DNA of 64,000 nucleotides from Orbaceae bacterium ESL0721 (GTDB lineage Bacteria; Pseudomonadota; Gammaproteobacteria; Enterobacterales; Orbaceae): NCBI GenBank assembly GCA_029433365.1, contig JAQTHZ010000001.1, positions 62,001 to 126,000 of the forward strand, read 5' to 3'. Shown piece by piece: positions 46,573 to 55,644 of this stretch (position 1 is its first letter; each line of letters starts with the position of its first letter). The notes under the pieces were generated by a model. It saw only the letters and a program-made list of their open reading frames with translations, ran no database searches and was not told where the DNA came from. The position numbers and the translations under genes were made by a program.

Positions 46573-48174
46573 ATGTTTAGTCAACTTATTACTCACTTTT
46601 TTGGACAACAAGATCCAAGTGAATTAATTGCAAAAAAAATTAAAGATCAGTGGCGTGATTGGTTAGTTCCTATCTCGCCCGAAAAACCCACTGGTGAAGA
46701 TTTAACTTATCAAGATATTTTTCAAGAGATCAAAGAGGAGATCACCAAACTATCTGGCATTGATTATCAGCTTATCAGTAGTCAAAGTGAAAATATCTTA
46801 AAACAGAGTAGCAAAGATATTAGAGTTGTAACCTACTACTGCTTAGCCCGTTTACAAAATGATGGCGCTGAAGGGTTTGCTGATGGGCTTGAACTACTTG
46901 CTGGGCTGCTCGATACATTTGGTACAACGCTCTATCCCTCAAGGCAGAACATCCGTAAAAATGCGTTGGAGTGGCTAACTAATGCGCGCTTTATCGATAA
47001 TTTAACACAACTACAGCCTATCCCTGAAACGTGTTTGATCCGAATAGTTACGGCACTCAATTTAATTGATCTAAATTGCAAAAAATTGTTTGTTATTGAT
47101 GAGAATGTTCAATCAGCACCTGATCTCTCGCCACTACTCCATTTTTTTAATCAAGGTGTAAAACAGCCAGCAATAAAAACCGTAACAGAAGAGAGTAAGC
47201 TTGACCATGATCCTAAACCTGAGATTAAAAGTGAACAACAAGTTCAAGATATAAAAATCAGTTCTCAACGTGATCTACTTGATCAAGCCCGCAAAATGGC
47301 TGATTATTTGCGCAAAAAACCAGAAGGCTATCTTGTTGCTGGTCGATTTTTGCGCGTGATTAGGTGGGATACAGTTACTGAATTACCACCAGCTGATCAC
47401 CGCGGTAAAACACGGTTACCTGCGCCCCGTACTGAAATTACTCGGCAGATAAGCCGTTTAATTATTCAACAGCAGTGGAGTGAGCTATTTGAACGAGTTG
47501 AACAAGCATTCATGGAGGGTGCAAACCATTTTTGGCTCGATTTACAACGGGCAGCTATTACCGCTCTACAGAAGATAGGCGAGCCTTATCAATCTTGGGC
47601 AGATATCTATTTGACTGATATGGGATTAATGCTTGAACGATTAGCTGGTATTGAACACCTCTATTTTGAAAATGGTATGCCTTTTGCGGATGATGAGACA
47701 TTAAATTGGATCACAACAACTGCGCGTATTCATAATTTGGCTGAAGGTGATAGCCTTGCACCAATTGCTGTCTCAGCTGATACCGATTGGAATGAAATTG
47801 AGAAACAAGCACTTGAGCTTGCGCAAACTGAAAATCTAGAAAATGCTTTTTTGTGGCTACAAAATCTCCCCGCATTACGATCACCAAAACAGCGCTATTT
47901 AATGCAATTTACCCAAGCTAGAGTTGCCGAAAAAGTTGGCAAACCAGATATAGCATTAAAATTATTAAATGGCTTAAATGATCAGCAAAATACACTCACC
48001 TTGTTACAGTGGGAATCGGATTTAATATTTGATCTAAAACGCAGTTTACTGCATCTAATTAAACAGAAAAAACAGCTTAAAGAGGGTATAAACCCCTACT
48101 TTAATGAGAAAGTAGAACAGCTTCAAAATGAGCTTATACAAATTGATCCGGCAAGAGCGGTAACGTTAATGTGA
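46573..48174 (+). CDS. tssA: T6SS assembly protein TssA (ImpA family)
   Basis: Cap/assembly protein that primes and coordinates tube and sheath growth. The 533 residues begin with an ImpA_N domain (WLVPISPEKPTGEDLTYQDIFQEIKEEI, then YCLARLQNDGAEGFADGLELLAGLLDTFGTTLYPSRQNIRKNALEWL), followed by a variable linker (about 195-235) and a C-terminal helical domain. A GGATGA sequence precedes the ATG. Gene order tssM-tssA-tssF is common in enterobacterial-type loci. The stop is followed by 15-bp tandem repeats (48182-48211). Confidence 0.93.
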   Translation: MFSQLITHFFGQQDPSELIAKKIKDQWRDWLVPISPEKPTGEDLTYQDIFQEIKEEITKLSGIDYQLISSQSENILKQSSKDIRVVTYYCLARLQNDGAEGFADGLELLAGLLDTFGTTLYPSRQNIRKNALEWLTNARFIDNLTQLQPIPETCLIRIVTALNLIDLNCKKLFVIDENVQSAPDLSPLLHFFNQGVKQPAIKTVTEESKLDHDPKPEIKSEQQVQDIKISSQRDLLDQARKMADYLRKKPEGYLVAGRFLRVIRWDTVTELPPADHRGKTRLPAPRTEITRQISRLIIQQQWSELFERVEQAFMEGANHFWLDLQRAAITALQKIGEPYQSWADIYLTDMGLMLERLAGIEHLYFENGMPFADDETLNWITTTARIHNLAEGDSLAPIAVSADTDWNEIEKQALELAQTENLENAFLWLQNLPALRSPKQRYLMQFTQARVAEKVGKPDIALKLLNGLNDQQNTLTLLQWESDLIFDLKRSLLHLIKQKKQLKEGINPYFNEKVEQLQNELIQIDPARAVTLM

Positions 48175-48181
48175 TGCAATT

Positions 48182-48223
48182 GTTGAAGTTTAAATAGCTG
48201 AAGTATAAATAGCTAAATAAATA
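48182..48223. repeat. 15-bp tandem repeats after tssA
   Basis: GTTGAAGTTTAAATA (48182-48196), GCTGAAGTATAAATA (48197-48211) and a partial third unit GCTAAATAAATA (48212-48223) begin seven bases after the tssA stop. Confidence 0.8.
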
Positions 48224-48265
48224 GTTAACCTAATAATTAATATAAATAGATAAAAAGAGATAAAA

Positions 48266-50029
48266 ATGGATGATTTAATTCTACGTTATTATGAATCTGA
48301 GATGCGCTATTTGAAAGAAGCAGGAAAAGAGTTTGCAAAAATTCATCCTGATAGAGCAGCGCTATTAAATCTTGATCGTGTTGGTGATAGAGATCCTTAT
48401 GTTGAGAGATTATTTGAAGGATTTGCTTTTTTAAGCGGGAAACTGCGACAAAAAATTGATGATGATCTACCCGAACTTACAGAGAGTTTGGTCAATCTAT
48501 TATGGCCACACTATTTACGTTTAATTCCCTCTCTATCGATTATTGAGTTGAACCTTAATTATCCGCAACTGTCTCGTCAAGAGGTAGTCGCAAAAGGGTT
48601 ACAAGTACATACTGAACCAGTTGGTCCTGCCGGTACTATGTGCCAGTATCGTACTACCCAATCAGTTACAATTAGACCAATCAAGATCAGCTCGGCAAAT
48701 TTGGCCTTTCACCAAGATGGTCGAAGTATAATAAAAGTTCGATTAAGTTTTACCGAATTTGCCGATTTTGAGCAGATCGATCTCTCCCCATTACGTCTAT
48801 ATTTAAATGCTGAAGGCCCTATCGCATCTAGCTTGCACTATGCCTTAACGCAACAAGTTAAATCAATTCATATACGTTATTCAACAGATCCAGAAAATCG
48901 TCACATCTTAAATGGCAAAGTGACCCCAGCTGGTTTTGGCGATGAGGATCGACTATGGTTGAAACCAGATAACGCTTTTGCTGGGTATCAACTGTTATTA
49001 GAGTATTTTGCGTTTCGTGAAAAATTTATGTTTATCGATTTACACGGACTAAATATTCGCGATGTCCCTGAAGGTTGTCGCTATATCGATATTGAGTTTA
49101 TGTTAAATAAGAGCTGGCCGAGTGACATGCCATTTGATGGCAGCAATATCTGTTTACACTGTGTGCCGGTTATCAACTTATTTGATATGGAGGCAGATCC
49201 AATTATGGTCAATCAGTTAGAGAGCGAATATCTACTCAGACCACTACTGCGTCAAGATGGTCATATAGAGATCCATTCAGTAGAAAATGTAGAAGCGATT
49301 ACGCGTAATGGTCGTTATAAGTATGTCCCTTTTACCAGCTTTAAACATCGTGGTGGCATGTTGCGGCATGATGCACCTGAACGCTATTACCATACCCGTA
49401 TACGTAAAGTGGCATCAGGATTACACGACACTTGGTTAATATTAGGGGGTAAAGTTTGGGATAAGGATGAAGAGCTCGAGCCAGAAACTTTATCACTACG
49501 TATAACAGGGACTAATGGTATGTTGCCGCGTAAAGCGTTACGTAATGCCAGAATTAATAAACTTCGTAATTCACAAAACAGCATTATTGATGTAGATAAT
49601 TTATGTTCACCATCGATGCCTTACTATCCGCCAACGGAGGATCGTTTTCATTGGCGCCTCTTATCTCATTTAGCACCAAATTATCTCTCATTAATGAATG
49701 CCGAAGTTTTAAGAGGAACACTCGCGCTCTATGACTGGACTGATGATGAGCTAAATCGTCGCCGTTTAGAGGGTATTATTGATGTCACTCATCGAATGAT
49801 AAAACGTGTTGAAAAAGGGATGATGCAGCGCGGTATTGAGATTGAGGTTACCATTAACAGCCACCAATTTGCTGGCGAAGGGGATGTGATGTTATTTGGT
49901 GAACTACTGCATCAGTTTTTTGCATTATATGCTGATGTAAATCTATTCACTCAGTTGGCTATTATCATTTTACCATTAGGGAATAAAGTTGTATGGAATC
50001 AGAGCAAAACAACAAAAACAACACTTTAA
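48266..50029 (+). CDS. tssF: T6SS baseplate subunit TssF
   Basis: Wedge component of the baseplate, forming TssF2G heterotrimers. The 587 residues match the family (about 585-620): N-terminal YYESEMRYLKEAGKEFAKIHPDRAALLNL, then DPYVERLFEGFAFLSGKLRQKIDDDLPELTESLVNLLWPHYLR, and the C-terminal GEGDVMLFGELLHQFFALYADVNLFTQL. Its 3' end overlaps tssG by 37 bases, in keeping with coupled production of the two partners. Confidence 0.96.
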   Translation: MDDLILRYYESEMRYLKEAGKEFAKIHPDRAALLNLDRVGDRDPYVERLFEGFAFLSGKLRQKIDDDLPELTESLVNLLWPHYLRLIPSLSIIELNLNYPQLSRQEVVAKGLQVHTEPVGPAGTMCQYRTTQSVTIRPIKISSANLAFHQDGRSIIKVRLSFTEFADFEQIDLSPLRLYLNAEGPIASSLHYALTQQVKSIHIRYSTDPENRHILNGKVTPAGFGDEDRLWLKPDNAFAGYQLLLEYFAFREKFMFIDLHGLNIRDVPEGCRYIDIEFMLNKSWPSDMPFDGSNICLHCVPVINLFDMEADPIMVNQLESEYLLRPLLRQDGHIEIHSVENVEAITRNGRYKYVPFTSFKHRGGMLRHDAPERYYHTRIRKVASGLHDTWLILGGKVWDKDEELEPETLSLRITGTNGMLPRKALRNARINKLRNSQNSIIDVDNLCSPSMPYYPPTEDRFHWRLLSHLAPNYLSLMNAEVLRGTLALYDWTDDELNRRRLEGIIDVTHRMIKRVEKGMMQRGIEIEVTINSHQFAGEGDVMLFGELLHQFFALYADVNLFTQLAIIILPLGNKVVWNQSKTTKTTL

Positions 50030-51027
50030 TGCAGCAACTTGCAGAAACGTTACCCAAAGTAAATTTTTACCGTTTTTGTCAATTACTCGAGCAGATAAAT
50101 GGTGATGAGCCATCAATAGGGCGTCATGAATCACCAACAAGTGATCCTATCCGTTTTGCGCCATCGGTTGAGATGTCATTTCCTGCCGGTGAGTTAAAAA
50201 ATATTGAACATTCGCCCTATTCAAATAGACCAGCAACAGTTAGAACGCGCTTTTTAGGGCTCTATGGGGTTGACTCTGCGCTGCCACTTAGCTTGATAAA
50301 TAATATTATTTGCCGAGAAGAGAACTATCAAGCGATGACCGATTTTCTGGATATTTTTAACCATCGAATCATCACCCAATTTTATCGGATATGGCTTAAA
50401 TATCACTATCCAGCCAGTTTTTTAAGTGGTGGGCGTGACTCAATCTCAAAATGTCTATTGGGTTTAACTGGATTAGGCATCAAAGGTGCTAGTGAGCAGA
50501 TAGGCACACCATCTTCACGGTTTTTAGCCCTACTTGGTCTTATCACTCAAAAAACACGTCCTGCGGGTGGCATTGTTGGGTTAATTCGTCTACTCGTCGA
50601 TGATGCTGATGTCTCGGTGAGCGAGTTCTATCCCATATGGCAGACAGTTGATACCCCCTCAAAATTGGGGCGGGGGGAACAAAATCGGATCGATGGAAGT
50701 GCAGTATTAGGGTCACGTTTTAGGGAATCAAGTCAAACTATCCATATTAAGATCACCCCAAAATATAGGGAGCAGGTTGCCGATTTACTGCCTGATGGGC
50801 AGCTGCATCGCGATATATTTTCGCTACTACGTGCCTATTTGGGCTATCGCGTTGATGCGAAACTCACCTTATATATTGCACGCCAATTTTTACCCCGTAC
50901 AGCGCTTACGCACCATAACAGTCGACTCGGGCAAACGGCATCATTTACGGTACAAAATAACAGTTCTTCACAATTTCCAGTTGCCGTTAACTTAGGGCGC
51001 TATTCTGGTATTGACTATGTAGCATGA
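49993..51027 (+). CDS. tssG: T6SS baseplate subunit TssG
   Basis: Partner of TssF in the baseplate wedge. The 344 residues start MESEQNNKNNTLMQQLAETLPKVNFYRFCQLLEQ and contain VRTRFLGLYGVDSALPL, the GLGIKGASEQIG region and a C-terminal FLPRTALTHHNSRLGQTASF. The ATG at 49993 has an AGGG site; an alternative ATG at 50029 overlaps the tssF stop as TAATG. The last codons and TGA stop lie inside a perfect 16-bp tandem duplication (51019-51050). Confidence 0.94.
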   Translation: MESEQNNKNNTLMQQLAETLPKVNFYRFCQLLEQINGDEPSIGRHESPTSDPIRFAPSVEMSFPAGELKNIEHSPYSNRPATVRTRFLGLYGVDSALPLSLINNIICREENYQAMTDFLDIFNHRIITQFYRIWLKYHYPASFLSGGRDSISKCLLGLTGLGIKGASEQIGTPSSRFLALLGLITQKTRPAGGIVGLIRLLVDDADVSVSEFYPIWQTVDTPSKLGRGEQNRIDGSAVLGSRFRESSQTIHIKITPKYREQVADLLPDGQLHRDIFSLLRAYLGYRVDAKLTLYIARQFLPRTALTHHNSRLGQTASFTVQNNSSSQFPVAVNLGRYSGIDYVA

Positions 51028-51050
51028 TAAATTAGTAGCATGATAAATTA
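51019..51050. repeat. 16-bp perfect tandem duplication across the tssG stop
   Basis: GTAGCATGATAAATTA occurs at 51019-51034 and again at 51035-51050. The first copy contains the last two codons and the TGA stop (51025-51027) of tssG. Confidence 0.92.
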
Positions 51051-51061
51051 AGAGAATTAAA

Positions 51062-51580
51062 ATGAGAATATTAACTATACTGATGACAACTTTTTCACTA
51101 TTTTGGTTAACAGGGTGTGGCATTGCACAAAATATCACTGAAGGGGCAACTGGCATTAGCAATGCTGTTTTTCAATGGGATATTAGAACCTTACATTTAG
51201 ATTTTACAACAAGGGCAGAGTTAAATAGTGATGACAATGGGCAATCATCCCCCGTTGTCATTCGCATCTATCAACTGATAAACCCTAAAACATTTGAAGC
51301 TGCAACCTATCAAGATCTTGTCAGTAATGATGATGAAGTGCTAAAAGATTCACTGGTTGAGAGTAAAGAGATCATATTAAAACCAAACACAACCATTTCA
51401 ATAGATGTGCCATTTAGTAAAAAGGCTGATGTAGTTGGTATTGCTGCATTTTATAAAGAGCCAGATATGAAAAAAAACAGTTGGCGAATAGTCTTAACAA
51501 GGTCTGATCTCCATATTAATAAACCGAGAGAGATCAGTGCCAGCCACTATACCCTTAAACTGGTGGATGAAGAGAGATGA
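51062..51580 (+). CDS. tssJ: T6SS outer-membrane lipoprotein TssJ
   Basis: Outer-membrane lipoprotein that binds the periplasmic end of TssM. The 172 residues have a lipoprotein signal peptide with lipobox LTGC (Cys19). The mature part shows the TssJ pattern: LDFTTRAELNSDDNGQSSPVVIRIYQL, KTFEAATYQDLVSNDDEVL and the VGIAAFYKEPDMKKNSWRIV segment. Its stop overlaps the tssE start (ATGA). Confidence 0.94.
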   Translation: MRILTILMTTFSLFWLTGCGIAQNITEGATGISNAVFQWDIRTLHLDFTTRAELNSDDNGQSSPVVIRIYQLINPKTFEAATYQDLVSNDDEVLKDSLVESKEIILKPNTTISIDVPFSKKADVVGIAAFYKEPDMKKNSWRIVLTRSDLHINKPREISASHYTLKLVDEER

Positions 51581-51999
51581 GCGCATCACTATACGATATA
51601 CTTTATGGCTATTTTGAATCTGGTGTAGCTATTGATGATGTCTCTGAAAACGAACAGACAATAATTAGTGTGATGGATAATATCGAGCGGATTTTAAACT
51701 GCCGAGCAGGGTCGATTAAACACTTACCTAATTATGGGCTGCCCGATATGTCGATGATCTTCCAGACGCTACCCTCGTCAGCTTATGTGTTAATGCGGGC
51801 TATTGAACAGACGCTACTCACTTATGAGCCACGACTCTCCTCAATTCAAATTGAAATTGACGAGGAGAATCAAGATGCGATGCTATTAGCTTATGAGTTA
51901 GTCTGCTATTTAAAAGAGGGGGGATTAGTAAAATATGGCACCTATTTTATGCCTGATGGCAAAGCCCTCTTAAAATATACCCGTAAAACTAACCATTAA
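51577..51999 (+). CDS. tssE: T6SS baseplate protein TssE (gp25-like)
   Basis: Baseplate protein related to phage T4 gp25 that links sheath and baseplate. The 140 residues contain the family core: SVMDNIERILNCRAGSIKHLPNYGLPDMSMIF and YEPRLSSIQIEI, matching the gp25/W-like domain. The initial ATG overlaps the tssJ stop by four bases. It is the last core T6SS gene; twelve bases after its stop the duplicated vgrG tail and effector cassette begin. Confidence 0.94.
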   Translation: MSASLYDILYGYFESGVAIDDVSENEQTIISVMDNIERILNCRAGSIKHLPNYGLPDMSMIFQTLPSSAYVLMRAIEQTLLTYEPRLSSIQIEIDEENQDAMLLAYELVCYLKEGGLVKYGTYFMPDGKALLKYTRKTNH

Positions 52000-52011
52000 A
52001 TTTCATAGATT

Positions 52012-52044
52012 GAACTAGAAAATTTACATATTGAACTTCTTTAA
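52012..52044 (+). pseudogene. Remnant of the vgrG 3' end at the start of the duplicated cassette
   Basis: Thirty-three bases identical to the last ten codons and stop of vgrG (36804-36836; protein end ELENLHIELL), with no vgrG upstream. The following 137-base spacer is also identical to that between vgrG and effector copy 1. The alignment offset is constant (15,208), so the left end of the duplicated segment is at 52012. Confidence 0.95.
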
Positions 52045-52181
52045 TAGAATATTTTTAATGAACTTTTAAAGCACTCTAATATGAATAGTTTTTTATTGTC
52101 AAATGAGATAAATAAAAAGTCGATGTAAACTAATTTACTTAATAAAATCATATAATAGTGATAGAAGGAAATAGATAAATT

Positions 52182-54821
52182 ATGGCTAATTTTGTTGCAA
52201 GAGATGTTGTTCCACTGCCCAAAGGTGCTGGCAGAATGACAACCTGTTTTGTCAGTATCCCAAATCCACTCCCCTGTGTGGTTATTTTAATTCATGGTGT
52301 TAATGATATTGGTGAAGCTTTTGAGAATCTTGATAAAGGGATATGTGCAGGGCTTAATCAGCGATTAGGTCGTAATGATTTAAAACCAAATACCTGGAAA
52401 ATCACAGGTGATGAGAAGGATGCTGAAATCTTTTCGCCGCAGGTGACAATAGTTGAGGAGGGCTTTTCCCCCGTTATCCCATTTTTTTGGGGATATCGCC
52501 CAGTTGATAAAGAGGCGTATAAAGCTGACCAAAAAGCCTATTATGAGCGGTTAAAAGAGGGGAAAGAGAAAGACCCAGAGCTCCCCTATGATAGCTACTG
52601 GATGGAGCGTGAGGCTGAAATCCTCAGTAAGGAGATTAAACTCAACAAACTCAACTGTGATAAGTTTGGTAACTGGATAGACCACAAATTTCACCGCAAC
52701 GGCGGCCCTTTTGCAAATGCCACCACCTGCATCCCCGATATGTATGGCCCAGGGCTGGCAAATCTCACAGCATGGGTAGCAACGGTTGGTAGCGATTTAG
52801 GCGCAAAAGCCTACTATAACCCGCACCGCATCTACTTAGCCTATGCGGCGCACCGGTTAGCCTTGCTGATTAAACAGATTAGGGAAGATACCGACAAACA
52901 AGACATCCCTATCAATATCATTGCCCATAGTCAAGGCACCATTATCACCATGCTCGCTACGCTGATTTTAGACCAAGAGGGGAAGTTACCCGCTGACTGC
53001 ACCATTTTAGCCCACTCCCCCTATGCCATGGAGACAGCTTTTTTTGAAGAGTTATCTAAAGATTTTTCTTTAGGAATACAGACTGATAGTGCCCGTCAAG
53101 AGACATTTATTAACTTTGTTAAGGCGATGAGTGATGGGCAAGATAGAAGAGGTGGAACAAATAGACATCTTGCACCAGATTTTTTAACCGATTACGGGGT
53201 AGTGAGTATTACCAAGGAAGAGACCCCCTATATTGATGAGAGTGGTAACGAACATTTTTACGACAGGCTAGGGAAAGATTATGAGCTCTTCTACCGCAAT
53301 AACTTTGGCAAAGTCTATAACTACTTTAGCCCCAATGACCATGTGGTCTCCCTACCAAGTGTGCTGGGGATGGGGTGGCAAGGGATACCAGATGAGATTA
53401 TAGATAGGTGTATCTATAATAACCTTAAGCAGCGCATCTTTAGCCACCACTATGTGGTCGGTAATGAGTCACTAAAACCTAAGTATGATATTCCATTAGA
53501 GAGCCATACCATCTTAGAGCAAGATTACCCAGAGGGGATTAGCCGTCAAGATTATGATGAGCGAGAGCCTATAGGCCCCCACTATGATATTGATATGCAA
53601 TTTACCTTGCCATTAACAGAGCAGCAACTTGAGCTATTAACTCAGTTACCCCAATTTAAGGGGCGCCAAGGGCGTTTTATCTCGGGTCATTATCAAAAGA
53701 GTGGTACGGCTATCTTGGTGCAGTATCTGCCAAAGTTAGAGGAGTTTCAATCTTATGTTAAAAGAAGTGAGCCGCTGACAAACTATCATAAGGTGACCCG
53801 TTCTGAACTTGATTATGCCTGTTTACATGGTGAGTATGCGATATCAAAGTTGGATGACAAAATAGAGGAGCAGTGGCGTAAAGCAAATCAACACACAATT
53901 TTTAAAACCAGCAAGCAAGAATATCTGCAAGAACAAGCAAAGCTAAATTGTAAGGAAGTATCAACAAGTTATCGTGTGACACGAACCGTTACTGGTGAGA
54001 GCGTACCTGAACCTTTTATCTATCAGGTGGATAAGCCGGGTAAAAAGACACCATTAAGCCGTGCTATCCACTATGGCGACCTCTTAACTAAAGGTTATAT
54101 AGATAAACTACAACAGAAGTTTATCAACGTGACCATGACAAAACCAGATTGGTTAGTGGTTGATGAGAAAACCTTAGTGCCGCTACCAAATAGTAATCCA
54201 AGGTCTGTCACACTACCCCCAAGCGTTTATACCATAACTGATAAAGCGCAACTAGAGAGGCTCGCTGCTGAGAATGGGTGGGATAGAGGGGTAAAAGTGG
54301 CTACCTACTCTATACGCTATATCGGCTTTAGGGCAAAAGAGGAGTTTGTGATTAGCCGCTACCTAACTAAGGCGGAGCTTGAAGCAGAGACCAGCGCGTT
54401 AGTTGAGGAGGTGAAAAATACCAGCAGCCACCATTCGGGGATTACCATGAACTATTCGGCGGCAAAAAATGTGATGGCGTATGATTTAGCGATAGGGCTG
54501 GTTGATGGTATAGAGCCATGTAAGTTACACCAGCTACGTAGCTGGCGCCACTTTGCTGACTGGCGTAGCGAAGATACGCCAGATAATGATTCATTTATCT
54601 ATATGAAGAGAGGGATTTTGCCACCTGATTTAAAAGAAGCGATGGGGTACCCAGAAAAGCATATGCCAAGTTCTGTTGTAAATGAGTATATAACCTATAA
54701 CTATTTAGGAACAGGTGCAAAGGCTAAGGATATAGAGTTAGAAAAACCAAAATATAGACTGCTCACAACCTATCCCAAAGTGCAGTTTATTATGCCTGAA
54801 CCTGACTTAAAGACGGAGTAA
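52182..54821 (+). CDS. T6SS lipase-like effector (Tle3-like), copy 2
   Basis: An 879-residue near-identical second copy of the effector at 36974, with the same catalytic elbow AHSQG (Ser250) and no indels relative to copy 1. Differences cluster in two blocks (about residues 171-396, and from about 776 to the end), whereas the first 680 bases of the segment and a 1.1-kb central stretch are identical or nearly so. Examples: REDTDKQDIPINII versus RKDTENDDIPINIV, and MKRGILPPDLKEAMG versus MKTGILPPDLKRAMG. It lacks an adjacent intact vgrG and must be loaded by the VgrG encoded 15 kb upstream or by one elsewhere. Immunity gene B follows three bases after the stop. Confidence 0.78.
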   Translation: MANFVARDVVPLPKGAGRMTTCFVSIPNPLPCVVILIHGVNDIGEAFENLDKGICAGLNQRLGRNDLKPNTWKITGDEKDAEIFSPQVTIVEEGFSPVIPFFWGYRPVDKEAYKADQKAYYERLKEGKEKDPELPYDSYWMEREAEILSKEIKLNKLNCDKFGNWIDHKFHRNGGPFANATTCIPDMYGPGLANLTAWVATVGSDLGAKAYYNPHRIYLAYAAHRLALLIKQIREDTDKQDIPINIIAHSQGTIITMLATLILDQEGKLPADCTILAHSPYAMETAFFEELSKDFSLGIQTDSARQETFINFVKAMSDGQDRRGGTNRHLAPDFLTDYGVVSITKEETPYIDESGNEHFYDRLGKDYELFYRNNFGKVYNYFSPNDHVVSLPSVLGMGWQGIPDEIIDRCIYNNLKQRIFSHHYVVGNESLKPKYDIPLESHTILEQDYPEGISRQDYDEREPIGPHYDIDMQFTLPLTEQQLELLTQLPQFKGRQGRFISGHYQKSGTAILVQYLPKLEEFQSYVKRSEPLTNYHKVTRSELDYACLHGEYAISKLDDKIEEQWRKANQHTIFKTSKQEYLQEQAKLNCKEVSTSYRVTRTVTGESVPEPFIYQVDKPGKKTPLSRAIHYGDLLTKGYIDKLQQKFINVTMTKPDWLVVDEKTLVPLPNSNPRSVTLPPSVYTITDKAQLERLAAENGWDRGVKVATYSIRYIGFRAKEEFVISRYLTKAELEAETSALVEEVKNTSSHHSGITMNYSAAKNVMAYDLAIGLVDGIEPCKLHQLRSWRHFADWRSEDTPDNDSFIYMKRGILPPDLKEAMGYPEKHMPSSVVNEYITYNYLGTGAKAKDIELEKPKYRLLTTYPKVQFIMPEPDLKTE

Positions 54822-54824
54822 CAT

Positions 54825-55619
54825 ATGTTAACCATAACTTACGGTTTCATTGTACTTATCTTAATTGCAGTTAGCCTCTATAAAGGGGGGTATCTGCTCT
54901 GCACACTAAGTTGCCTGCTAACAACCGTCTACCTCTGTGCTATCTTGCCTATCCCAGGGGAAGATAGAAAGGTACGCACCTCGCCAACACAGGTGGTGTT
55001 TCGCTTTGATGAGTCACGCTACCTACAGTTAACCGGCTCTGGCTGCCGCGGCAAGCTCTATTATATTGATGAAAAAAGTCAGGTCTACAATGAGTTAGCG
55101 GTGCATTCGGCAGAGGTATTAACTGAACCCTTTGCCCATACAGCTGGTGACTATATTCTTATTCCTCGTACTAATTATTCCACATTTCGCTATTCCCAAG
55201 ATGGTGGGCGAATGTTTAAAACTGTACATGCATCACTTGGTGTGTGGCGAGAAAAAGTTAAAGGAACCGTTGTTGTCAATAACCAGCTCTTTATGGACAC
55301 GATAGATGGGATGTACCGCTCCGCCAAACCCTATGGCTCACATATTGCAACCGATATTCTCTCCTATGAAAAGATAGAAAAACACCTTTCTGATTATGAC
55401 GGTCCAAGATGGCAAAGTGATATTACCGAACTGCCCCCACTGTCAAGTGACTATAAAGGTTGGTACAAATGGCAGTGTGACCCAGATAAAGAGCAGTATG
55501 CAATTATCTATAACCGCTACGCTCCACTTATCACCCTACAGTCACAGTTACGCCGCTTACTTGGGTTAGATAGTGCATTGGGACAATATGAACAATCAAG
55601 TGCAGTTCCCAATGCCTGA
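54825..55619 (+). CDS. Putative T6SS immunity protein B
   Basis: A 264-residue paralogue of immunity A, starting three bases after effector copy 2. It has the same two N-terminal membrane segments and conserved FDESRYLQLTGSGCRGKLYY and DYKGWYKWQCD motifs. It differs in the variable loop (ILIPRTNYSTFRYSQDGGRMF) and lacks the 15-residue segment containing NPHF found in A and C. Its C-terminus (QYEQSSAVPNA) is read out of frame through a remnant of an effector 3' end, so the natural end has been altered by recombination. Confidence 0.68.
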   Translation: MLTITYGFIVLILIAVSLYKGGYLLCTLSCLLTTVYLCAILPIPGEDRKVRTSPTQVVFRFDESRYLQLTGSGCRGKLYYIDEKSQVYNELAVHSAEVLTEPFAHTAGDYILIPRTNYSTFRYSQDGGRMFKTVHASLGVWREKVKGTVVVNNQLFMDTIDGMYRSAKPYGSHIATDILSYEKIEKHLSDYDGPRWQSDITELPPLSSDYKGWYKWQCDPDKEQYAIIYNRYAPLITLQSQLRRLLGLDSALGQYEQSSAVPNA

Positions 55620-55641
55620 CCCAGACTTAGAGATGGAGTAG
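55588..55641 (+). pseudogene. Effector 3'-end remnant between immunity genes B and C
   Basis: A 17-codon open frame ending VQFPMPDPDLEME, matching the effector C-terminus (VQFIMPDPDLKTE) but not identical to either intact copy. It overlaps the end of immunity B and is followed, after CTT, by the ATG of immunity C, the same junction as after an intact effector. Confidence 0.85.
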
Positions 55642-55644
55642 CTT

